64,000 nt of DNA from positions 229,733 through 293,732 of the forward strand of contig NZ_PJJO01000058.1 in assembly GCF_002929535.1 (NCBI RefSeq), in the 5' to 3' direction. Positions 34,936 to 41,375 of this stretch are shown here, one piece after another. The DNA is from Cryobacterium sp. Y11 (GTDB lineage Bacteria > Actinomycetota > Actinomycetes > Actinomycetales > Microbacteriaceae). A program made the translations under genes and the position numbers. How positions within the stretch are numbered: position 1 is the first letter of the stretch; each line of letters opens with the position of its first letter. The notes under the pieces were generated by a model. That model did not search any database and was not told the DNA's origin. It saw only the letters and a list, made by a program, of their open reading frames with translations.

Positions 34936-35184
34936 ATGTCCACTGTCAGTGTTACCGATGCGCGCAGCCGTCTTCCTGAGCTGATTGAGCAAGCCCGCAG
35001 CGAAGCTGTCTTTCTCGAGCGTCGGGGCAAGCTGCAGGCTGTTGTTGTCAGCCCCGAGCAGTATGCCCGCATGATGGACGCGCTTGAGGACGCGGCCGAC
35101 GTCGAGGCGTTCGACGCGGCCATGGCCGAAGAAGGCGACAACATTCCCTGGGCGCAGGTCAAGATAGACCTTGGCTGGCAGTGA
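34936..35184 (+). CDS. Phd/YefM-family antitoxin
   Basis: 82 residues from ATG 34936 (MSTVSVTDARSRLPELIEQAR); earlier in-frame ATGs at 34915 and 34921 lie inside the operator and are less likely. The block FLERRGKLQAVVVSPEQYARMMD is the standard Phd/YefM fold, which binds DNA with its N-terminus and wraps the toxin with its acidic C-terminus (EAFDAAMAEEGDNIPW). It is translationally coupled to the toxin by a GTGA overlap. Confidence 0.9.
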   Translation: MSTVSVTDARSRLPELIEQARSEAVFLERRGKLQAVVVSPEQYARMMDALEDAADVEAFDAAMAEEGDNIPWAQVKIDLGWQ

Positions 35185-35441
35185 GCAAGTACCGAATTGA
35201 AATGCGCCCGGCGGCGGTGAAGTCGCTGCGCAAGATCGATGACCAGGACCGCGGTCGCATTCAGGGCGCGATTGCCCTGCTGGGTGAAGATCCGCGTCCA
35301 CCCGGTGCAAAAGCGTTACAAGGGCGAGATGGGTTGCGCGTTCGCGTTGGCACCTACCGAATCATTTACACCGTCCACGACGACGTGCTGGTGATCGTGG
35401 TCGTTACCCTGGGCCATCGCAAAGACATCTACAGCCGCTGA
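35181..35441 (+). CDS. RelE/ParE-family toxin
   Basis: 86 residues. The RelE-like core is clear: MRPAAVKSLRKIDDQDRGRI, GAKALQGRDGLRVRVGTYRIIYTVHDD, VVVTLGHRKDIY. Basic residues near the C-terminus (GHRKDIYSR) match the mRNA-cleaving site of RelE, which cuts codons in the ribosome. It follows the antitoxin with a 4-base overlap, the usual type II order. Confidence 0.9.
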   Translation: MSKYRIEMRPAAVKSLRKIDDQDRGRIQGAIALLGEDPRPPGAKALQGRDGLRVRVGTYRIIYTVHDDVLVIVVVTLGHRKDIYSR

Positions 35442-35468
35442 TCTCGGAATCCCCACCCGGCAGCTGAC

Positions 35469-35562
35469 ATTGACCAACCCGACTCTGCCTGTAAATCGCA
35501 CCCCACGTTGGTCGAGCGGCGCCGCGACCGCCATTGACCAACGCGACTTACCTACGCAACCC
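35469..35562. repeat. Dispersed repeat copy
   Basis: A half unit (TTGACCAACCCGACTCTGCC) and a full unit (GTTGGTCGAGCGGCGCCGCG...CCATTGACCAACGCGAC) of the TTGGTCGA...TCGACCAA family lie directly after the toxin gene. Confidence 0.7.
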
Positions 35563-35634
35563 TAGGCCAGATGTCTTGGCGGCAGCCATCTCTGTCTGCA
35601 CACCGGTTCTCGCTTCTGCTTAGTGGCAGGCCTG

Positions 35635-35706
35635 ATGAGCATGCTCATGACCAACGAAATGAGCATGCTAGTGGGAAAGCTAGTGAGCATGCGTAAGGCT
35701 ATGAGG
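35635..35706 (+). repeat. Three 24-bp tandem units around GAGCATGC
   Basis: The 14-bp palindrome ATGAGCATGCTCAT (35635-35648) begins the first of three degenerate 24-bp units starting at 35635, 35659 and 35683. All are in one frame and could encode MSMLMTNE-MSMLVGKL-VSMRKAMR within a 27-residue peptide ending in TGA. Either a tiny gene or an array of protein-binding sites. Confidence 0.5.
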
Positions 35707-35890
35707 GCGTCCGGCTGAGAAAGCGGGGGATTCCATTCACGGACACGTGCGTTACTGACCTGGGAGGGCGTTGCGGACCATACGGCAAATACCAGAGCAA
35801 TATCCTGACGGCGTGCGTCCGTCGTCGCCGATTCGCTGGGGTGTTGGCGCAGACCTTCGCCGACCGGAGAACCGAGTGTTGCCTTGCCGG

Positions 35891-36100
35891 CCAACGCGAC
35901 CTGCCTGCGAAACGCCTCCTTCGCTGGTCGAGCGAAGCCGAGACCGCCATCGACCAACGCGACCGGCCTGCGAAACGCCTCCTTCGCTGGTCGAGCGAAG
36001 CCGAGACCGCCATCGACCAACGCGACCTGCCTGCGAAACGCCCCCTTCGCTGGTCGAGCGAAGCCGAGACCGCCATCGACCAACGCGACCTGTCTACGGA
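35891..36100. repeat. 63-bp tandem repeats (three and a half copies)
   Basis: Units begin with CCAACGCGACC at 35891, 35954, 36017 and 36080, exactly 63 bp apart, and are almost identical. Each contains a TGGTCGA...TCGACCA inverted pair around GCGAAGCCGAGACCGCCA. Because 63 is a multiple of three, frames stay open on both strands, but the translations are not protein-like. The stretch 35707-35890 holds no gene. Confidence 0.92.
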
Positions 36101-36155
36101 ACCGTCCAGCCCGACCTCTCTCGTCGGTTGCGCGAAGCCGATAATTACTGAATGC

Positions 36156-37325
36156 TCAGAGGTCCGCGGTGGTGCTGCGGGCAACGACATAGCTGGCGAA
36201 ACCGGGGACCGAAAACTCAAGCATTCCGAAGGCGGGGGAGTGCACGATGCCTTTCTTGATGACTCGGTCACGTACCGGTGCGACCACGCTCAACGTTTTT
36301 CCAAGCTTGTGGGCGACGTCGCTGGAACCTACCCGGTCGACATTGGAGGGCATTAGGGCGGCCAGGGCGTCGACGTACTCGCGTTCTCTGCCACTGAGCC
36401 GGTCGTACCTGGCGGTGTACAGGCCGACGTTGAGCTGACGTTGTGCGGCATTGGTGGACGCCTCCAGATGTTCGGGGGTGATGGTGGGCGCACCATCGGC
36501 GGCAATCCAGGCTTCGCTGGCGTACAACTGAAGGAAATATGGATAACCCTGCGCCGAAGTAATGAGGCTGGACACGGCGTGCGCATCCCACAGAATGCCT
36601 TGCCCGAAAGCCGGACCCACGACAGCTTCCTTCGCGTCCGGGTCGTGCAGCGGCCCAATACCCTCGAATCGGAATCGTTCGGCGTACGTGTTGGCCTTAG
36701 CCATGTCCGCGGGAAGGCCTGGCAAACCGGCACCGATCAGGACGATGGGTTCGTCCTCCAGTGCAGACAATGCCTGAATAAGCACCGCGAGGTCACGTTT
36801 CCGAAACAGCTGCAGCTCGTCGATGAGCAGTGCCACGCCGACACCGTTGGCACGAGCGTCAGCGCCCAGCGCGCGCAGAAAAGCCACCAGGGCGGGGAAG
36901 GGATCAGCAACAGGATTTGCCGTTCGCTTGTCCGTATCAATCTCGAAGCTGAACCCGGCGGGGCTGAGCGTGAGTTTCATGCCTCCAATACGGTGGCCGC
37001 CAGCGGCGAGGGCGGCACGGAGCTTCCCGGTGGAGAGCTGGGCGCTGTCGGCGATGATGGTTTGCACCGCCACTCCCGGTTCCACATTGCGACGTACCTC
37101 GAAGTAGCCGGCCAGCCATCCACGTTCGCGCAATAGGTCCCGCGCCGCATACATCAGACTCGTCTTCCCCATTCCCCGCAGCCCGATGTAGACGATCGGG
37201 TTGCCTGTGCGTCCCGCCTCAACCTGGTCAGCCAGATTCCGCAGCAAAGCAGTCTGGGTGCCGCGTCCGGCCAACAAAGTGGGGCGGGTGCCCGCGCCAG
37301 GTGTGTACGGGTTGAGAAGATTCAT
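36156..37325 (-). CDS. AAA-type ATPase (Orc1/Cdc6-like P-loop protein)
   Basis: 389 residues from ATG 37325. The P-loop is IGLRGMGKTSLMYAARDLL (about 47-65), Walker B is ALLIDELQLF (near 164-173), and sensor-like GAGLPGLPADMA follows. The C-terminal region (REREYVDALAALM; VAHKLGKTLSVVAPVRDRVIKKGIV) looks like a winged helix. Such stand-alone AAA proteins occur near mobile elements and toxin loci; the partner and substrate are unknown. A palindrome at 37356-37393 lies directly upstream and would overlap its promoter. The repeats at 35891-36100 lie just after its stop. Confidence 0.78.
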   Translation of the reverse strand: MNLLNPYTPGAGTRPTLLAGRGTQTALLRNLADQVEAGRTGNPIVYIGLRGMGKTSLMYAARDLLRERGWLAGYFEVRRNVEPGVAVQTIIADSAQLSTGKLRAALAAGGHRIGGMKLTLSPAGFSFEIDTDKRTANPVADPFPALVAFLRALGADARANGVGVALLIDELQLFRKRDLAVLIQALSALEDEPIVLIGAGLPGLPADMAKANTYAERFRFEGIGPLHDPDAKEAVVGPAFGQGILWDAHAVSSLITSAQGYPYFLQLYASEAWIAADGAPTITPEHLEASTNAAQRQLNVGLYTARYDRLSGREREYVDALAALMPSNVDRVGSSDVAHKLGKTLSVVAPVRDRVIKKGIVHSPAFGMLEFSVPGFASYVVARSTTADL

Positions 37326-37355
37326 GGGGACAGGCTAACACGAGTCAATGTTCGA

Positions 37356-37393
37356 AAACCGTATAGTATACGAATTTTGTATACTTACGGTTT
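37356..37393. promoter_or_regulatory. Palindrome with 7-bp spacer: candidate recombination core site or operator
   Basis: AAACCGTATAGTATAC (37356-37371) and GTATACTTACGGTTT (37379-37393) are complementary apart from one bulged T and flank GAATTTT. Two arms of about 15 bases around a 7-bp AT-rich centre is the shape of tyrosine-recombinase crossover sites. It lies 16 bp from the end of a recombinase fragment and 31 bp upstream of the ATPase start, so an ATPase operator is the main alternative. Confidence 0.5.
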
Positions 37394-37408
37394 CCTGCAA
37401 ACGAGTGC

Positions 37409-37636
37409 CTACGCGGGCTCGGTTCCTCCGGCGATGTACGCGCTGACCAGGTGTGCGGCGTGGCGGTCTAGGTTGTGGCGGCCTCGGTCGTAGCGCGTCG
37501 TGATTCGTGGGTCGCTATGTCGGGCGAATATTTGCGCATCGCGCAGAGGTGCGCCGGCGTCGAGCGCGGCCGTGATGGCTGCGTGCCGCAGTGTGTGTGG
37601 GTGGGTTCCGGCTGGGAGGCCGACTTGTGGCACCAA
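37409..37636 (-). pseudogene. Tyrosine recombinase C-terminal fragment
   Basis: About 75 residues identical in most positions to the C-terminus of the intact recombinase at 40104-41030, including HTLRH, the H of ARHSDPR and the catalytic tyrosine in TTRYDRGRH. Homology covers 37411-37627 against 40109-40325, about 95 per cent at base level by eye, and ends close to a dispersed repeat (37668). The N-terminal two thirds are missing, so it cannot act alone. Confidence 0.88.
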
Positions 37637-37667
37637 ATGTGGCAGTCTGACGCATTCCCGCAGTCAA

Positions 37668-37755
37668 CGCGACCCTGCCCGCGAAACGCCCCCTCCGTTG
37701 GTCGAGCGAAGCCGAGACCGCCATCGACCAACGCGACCTGCCCACGGAACCCGCC
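37668..37755. repeat. Dispersed repeat copy
   Basis: GTCAACGCGACCCTGCCCGCGAAACGCC, then CGTTGGTCGAGCGAAGCCGAGACCGCCATCGACCAACGCGACC: more than one full unit of the same family as the tandem array at 35891. It sits beside the breakpoint of the recombinase fragment. Confidence 0.85.
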
Positions 37756-37860
37756 AGCCCTGCCGACACCGTCGGCAACAAACTGGGTCATTGCATGCAG
37801 TGCCATAACGGCCTTGGCGTCCGAGATGTTCACAACGGCACGGTGTCGCGAAGAATGATT

Positions 37861-37909
37861 TGATAGCTCAAGTACGCTTTTTCCAATACGATGAAAGCTG
37901 TAGCTATCA
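37861..37909. promoter_or_regulatory. Inverted repeat upstream of hipB
   Basis: TGATAGCT (37861-37868) and AGCTATCA (37902-37909) are exact complements 33 bp apart, just ahead of AAAGGAGG and the hipB start. HipB-type repressors bind paired inverted half-sites at their own promoter, so this is a likely operator. Confidence 0.55.
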
Positions 37910-37925
37910 AAAGGAGGCGAGCTAG

Positions 37926-38219
37926 GTGGTCCAACGCAGTTCCGTTCGGCAAGAAAGGCTCATGCGAAACTTCGGGTCGAACATCCGGCGCTGGCGCAGA
38001 GTAAACGGCATGTCCGCGACCACCCTCGCGGCAAGGGCTTTCATTACCCGTGAGACACTCCGAAACATTGAAACCGGAATCGGAACTCCTCGAATCGACT
38101 CTCTTTTCGCGGTTCTGACCGCACTTGGTATCGCCGATACAGTCGTCGCGGCGGTTGACCCCTATAACAACGACGCCGCCCGCGCCAGAATCGACGACCT
38201 TCTTGGAACCGGAGGGTGA
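37926..38219 (+). CDS. hipB: HipB-like XRE-family antitoxin/repressor
   Basis: 97 residues from GTG 37926 with a very strong AAAGGAGG about 10 bases upstream. Residues about 15-75 are an XRE helix-turn-helix (FGSNIRRWRRVNGMSATTLAARAFITRETLRNIETGIGTPRIDSLFAVLTALG). The C-terminal tail (RARIDDLLG) is short. It overlaps hipA by four bases, the standard order where HipB neutralises the kinase toxin and represses the operon. A start at the inner ATG 37962 is possible. Confidence 0.85.
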   Translation: MVQRSSVRQERLMRNFGSNIRRWRRVNGMSATTLAARAFITRETLRNIETGIGTPRIDSLFAVLTALGIADTVVAAVDPYNNDAARARIDDLLGTGG

Positions 38220-39616
38220 TTGTGCCTGCCATCAATGAGGCACACGTTTTCCTTGCACTTGGCGATGACACTCCGACCTTCGTGGGTGTGCTCAAGCCGT
38301 CGTTCGGCGGAGACAGGAACGTGGCATCCGCGTCATTCCAGTATGACTCCGCCTACCTGTCGCACCCGCGCGCCTATGCGATCTCGCCAGAGCTTCCCCT
38401 CGGCTCCAAGCGCACGTTCACGCCAGAGAACATGACAATCTTCGGTGCTTTCGCTGACGCATCGCCGGACATGTGGGGAAAGAAGATCATCCAGGCCAAC
38501 CATGCATTGAGGTTGGAAGAGGAGCGCGGACTGGGGGACTTCGACTTCCTCGTGAAGGTCTCCGACTTCACCCGCATGGGAGCGTTGCGCCTCAGAGCGC
38601 CAACCGGAGGCAAATGGCTGGCGAGTGATGCCGAGGCTGCGAACATTCACGAGCTTGAGAAAGTCATAGCGGCCGCACGGCGCTATGAGGACCAGGTCGC
38701 CAGCGACGAAGACCTGGCGTATCTCGCGGACGTTGCTACTAGCCCTGGCGGAGCGCGTCCCAAAGCGAACGTCGTCATGGAGTCCGGCAACTTAGCAATT
38801 GCCAAGTTGCCGCATTCGAAAGACGGCAACATCGACGTCGAAAGTTGGGAGGCTCTCGCACTGACACTGGCCGCCAAAATCGGAATCCGCACACCGGGGT
38901 TCATCCATAGGCGGGCTGGAACCGAAAAGTCGGTTCTTGTTGTTCACCGGTTCGACCGTATCGGTGACCGTCGCCTCGGATACATGTCCGCGTCGACGGC
39001 GATGGAGGTCGGCTCCTTTAGCGAGGGCAGCGCCAGCTATCAAGACTTCGCAGACACCGTCAGTGAACTCAGCTCCCAACCCACAACCGACTTGCATGAG
39101 TTGTTCACACGGGTTGCACTCACCGTGCTCATCAACAACGTGGACGACCATTGGCGCAACCACGGGTTCTTGCATGACGGGTCGGGCTGGCGGCTTTCAC
39201 CTGTTTTCGACGTGAACCCGAGCACCTCCCATTCGGTGAACTCTCGGGCGATCAACGAGACGGACGACCCGAGAAACCGTGACATTCGAAACCTCGCCTC
39301 CGTGGCCGAGAGCTTCAACCTCACCAAGCGCCATGCCCGCGAAATCATCCACAACGTGGCTGTTCAGGTCGAAGAATGGCCAACGATCGCGGCCTCGATG
39401 GGAATTCCCGCGCAGCAGCAGAAAACGATGTCTCGAGCCTTCGACACTCACCAGATTTCTATGGCGCGCGACTTCTCACCAGTAGCAACGCCAGCAGTCG
39501 TCGACCTGGTGCGGCCCGCGGAAACGGCTCCTGCTGGCGCCGTGTGGGTCTCGCCGCACCTGAGGGACGGCGCCGAGGTGGCCGGCCATTGGCGCTCCCC
39601 AAGAGGCTCGCATTAA
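38216..39616 (+). CDS. hipA: HipA-like serine/threonine kinase toxin
   Basis: 466 residues. HipA features are in order: the N-terminal beta subdomain (FVGVLKPSFGG; SPELPLGSKRTF), the Ser-containing gate loop SPGGARPKANVV at about 178-189, the ATP lysine in NLAIAKLPHS, VVHRFDR, the catalytic loop NNVDDHWRNHGFLHD and metal-binding SPVFDVNPS. The family phosphorylates aminoacyl-tRNA synthetases and induces growth arrest. All key positions appear intact. The gene pair lies between the two copies of a recombinase end. The last 60 residues are less conserved. Confidence 0.9.
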   Translation: MIVPAINEAHVFLALGDDTPTFVGVLKPSFGGDRNVASASFQYDSAYLSHPRAYAISPELPLGSKRTFTPENMTIFGAFADASPDMWGKKIIQANHALRLEEERGLGDFDFLVKVSDFTRMGALRLRAPTGGKWLASDAEAANIHELEKVIAAARRYEDQVASDEDLAYLADVATSPGGARPKANVVMESGNLAIAKLPHSKDGNIDVESWEALALTLAAKIGIRTPGFIHRRAGTEKSVLVVHRFDRIGDRRLGYMSASTAMEVGSFSEGSASYQDFADTVSELSSQPTTDLHELFTRVALTVLINNVDDHWRNHGFLHDGSGWRLSPVFDVNPSTSHSVNSRAINETDDPRNRDIRNLASVAESFNLTKRHAREIIHNVAVQVEEWPTIAASMGIPAQQQKTMSRAFDTHQISMARDFSPVATPAVVDLVRPAETAPAGAVWVSPHLRDGAEVAGHWRSPRGSH

Positions 39617-39831
39617 TTACAGGGCTCTCGTCGTTAGAACCGGGGCGACACTGGCCCCATTGTCGTTCAACGTCAACACGTGTTCAGCGCTATCTGTTCG
39701 AAGCAGCGAAAGTTCTCTATGGTCAGCGCGTCGATATGCCAATCGCCGTGTTCAGTTTTGTGATCAGTTTATGGCACGCCTTTGACGAGGGCGCTATGAC
39801 GGATGCGACGTGCCTCTCGACCACATCTACG

Positions 39832-39895
39832 CGCCGCTCCCTTTTCGTCGGTCGAGCTCGCCGACCGCCATCGACCAACCGGCCCGTGTCTTTGA
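39832..39895. repeat. Degenerate dispersed repeat
   Basis: CTTTTCGTCGGTCGAGCTCG...CCGCCATCGACCAACCGGCC is another divergent unit, in the 340-bp stretch after hipA that otherwise shows no gene. Confidence 0.65.
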
Positions 39896-39958
39896 AACCC
39901 GCTCATTCCGCCTTCACTTGCAGGGTGACGCCGTCGCCGCGGCTGTTGCGCGGTGACT

Positions 39959-40090
39959 TTAACGAACCAGCGCGTCTAGTTCACGAGCAGAGTGCCGATC
40001 GCCTGACGCGAATGCCTTGGCGGCCGCCATCACTTCCTGGCCCACTTCCGCAAGAAGACTGCCGTCAACCATCTTCACGCGGGCCTTCAT
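39959..40090 (-). CDS. Possible small protein downstream of the recombinase
   Basis: A 43-residue frame (MKARVKMVDGSLLAEVGQEV...) starts 14 bp after the recombinase stop on the same strand. GGAG immediately precedes the ATG, closer than ideal. It has amphipathic helix character and no known family. It may be a real accessory peptide or the remnant of a larger gene; evidence is weak. Confidence 0.3.
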   Translation of the reverse strand: MKARVKMVDGSLLAEVGQEVMAAAKAFASGDRHSARELDALVR

Positions 40091-40103
40091 CTCCAGCGGA
40101 TGC

Positions 40104-41030
40104 TCACGACGCGGGCTCGGTTCCTCCGGCGATGTACGCGCTGACCAGGTGTGCGGCGTGGCGGTCCAGGTTGTGGCGGCCCCGGTCATAGCGCGTCGTG
40201 ATTCGTGGGTCGCTATGTCGGGCGAATATTTGTACGTCGCGCAGTGGTGCGCCGGCGTCGAGCGCAGCCGTGATGGCTGCGTGCCGCAGTGTATGTGGGT
40301 GGGTTCCGGCTGGGAGGCCGGCTTGTTTGACGAGGATCTGGCAGCGGCCGTAGGCGCCGCGGCGGTTTTGTGCCTTGCCGCTTTTGGTGAGCACGACGGG
40401 GCCGGTGGTTCGGTCGCCGGCGGCTGCGAGGAGGGCGCGTAGCACCGGCTCCGGTAGAGGCATCGTGGCGTCCTTGTTGCCTTTCCCCGTGAGTCGAAGC
40501 ACGCGGTGCCCGCGAACCGTATCCTGAAAGTCTTCGATCTGCACATTGCAGGCCTCGCTCACGCGCAGGCCCAGCAGTCCCATGAGTGTAAATAGTGCGC
40601 CGTCGCTGGGGGAGGACGCCGACGCGACCTGGAGAAGCTTGCTGAGTTGAAACCGGTCGAGGCCGAGCGCGCGCGTCTCGTCATAGGTCACCTTCGGCAT
40701 CCGCAAGAACATGGTTGGGTCTTTCACGACGTAGCCGTCGGCCGCGGCGATGCGGTAGAAGCCGCAGAGGGTGCTGAGCTTGCCGTGCACCGTTGCGGCG
40801 CAGTTGCCCCGCACGTCTTCGAGGTGCCGGGCGTAGAGTTCCAGATGCACCCGCTGCGCGTCCAGCGGCGGCAGCCCGTTCGCCGAGCACCACTCGAAGA
40901 AGAACCGTAAGTCGCTGGTGTACCGGTATCGGGTGTCACCCTTGTACCGCACCAGAAAACCCAGGGCGGCCAGTTCTTCGATCGTCATTGTGGGCGAAAA
41001 CATGGGCGCGAGGGCTGCAGGTTTTTCCAT
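40104..41030 (-). CDS. Tyrosine recombinase (XerC/D-like integrase)
   Basis: 308 residues. The N-terminal SAM-like core-binding domain (about 15-115: YTSDLRFFFEWCSANGLPPLD...) is followed by the catalytic domain. Catalytic residues are visible: Arg in GLRVSEACNVQIEDF, Lys in LTGKGNKDATMPL, HTLRH, the His in FARHSDPRI and Tyr in TTRYDRGRHN. Length and layout match small integrases of genomic islands. Its 3' end is duplicated at 37409, and hipBA sits between the copies. It is divergent from the AlbA/Schlafen-type gene. No tRNA target is in the window. Confidence 0.92.
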   Translation of the reverse strand: MEKPAALAPMFSPTMTIEELAALGFLVRYKGDTRYRYTSDLRFFFEWCSANGLPPLDAQRVHLELYARHLEDVRGNCAATVHGKLSTLCGFYRIAAADGYVVKDPTMFLRMPKVTYDETRALGLDRFQLSKLLQVASASSPSDGALFTLMGLLGLRVSEACNVQIEDFQDTVRGHRVLRLTGKGNKDATMPLPEPVLRALLAAAGDRTTGPVVLTKSGKAQNRRGAYGRCQILVKQAGLPAGTHPHTLRHAAITAALDAGAPLRDVQIFARHSDPRITTRYDRGRHNLDRHAAHLVSAYIAGGTEPAS

Positions 41031-41291
41031 GGTGAGTCCAATGTCGAGTTGGAGCTGGATTCGGACGCCTGGCCCGCGGCCGATCCATCGGGCGGGGCGC
41101 TATCGTACCGTGCGTGCGACACTACGCGGCACCACCGACACCCAAAAATGCCCTCATCCATCAGGACAAGGACCAGGGACGTGAGCGATCCATCATTCAG
41201 GTCGGAGCGCTCGAACCGGTCCGGCCGTCCGCAGCCTGATAAGCGGATGCTGACCGCCAGAAACAGTGCGGCGCTCTCTGGGTTTGATCGA

Positions 41292-41330
41292 AGTCTGATA
41301 GAACTGCAACTGTTGCACTTGTATCAGACT
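41292..41330. promoter_or_regulatory. 39-bp near-perfect palindrome upstream of the ATP-binding regulator
   Basis: Around the central T 41311, 17 of 19 base pairs match: the left arm AGTCTGATAgAAcTGCAAC pairs with the right arm ending TATCAGACT. Mismatches are at the fourth-last and seventh-last inner pairs shown in lower case. A TATTAT -10-like box (41330-41335) touches its right edge and the gene start is at 41376. An operator, attenuator hairpin or recombinase site would all look like this. Confidence 0.8.
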
Positions 41331-41375
41331 ATTATCAAACTAATGCAGTACCCACGAGCCCATGAGGATGCTGAA

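Noticed and set aside
34072..35310. Large minus-strand frame across the membrane gene and toxin-antitoxin pair
   Set aside because: It is antisense to three well-supported genes and shows no consistent domain.
35562..36271. Long open frames on both strands across the 63-bp repeats
   Set aside because: They stay open only because the period is a multiple of three; the translations are low-complexity repeats of about 21 residues with no start signals or known fold.
41049..41375. Longer start for the AlbA/Schlafen-type protein
   Set aside because: The added residues are translated through the 39-bp palindrome and lack family similarity; ATG 41376 has GAGGAT upstream.
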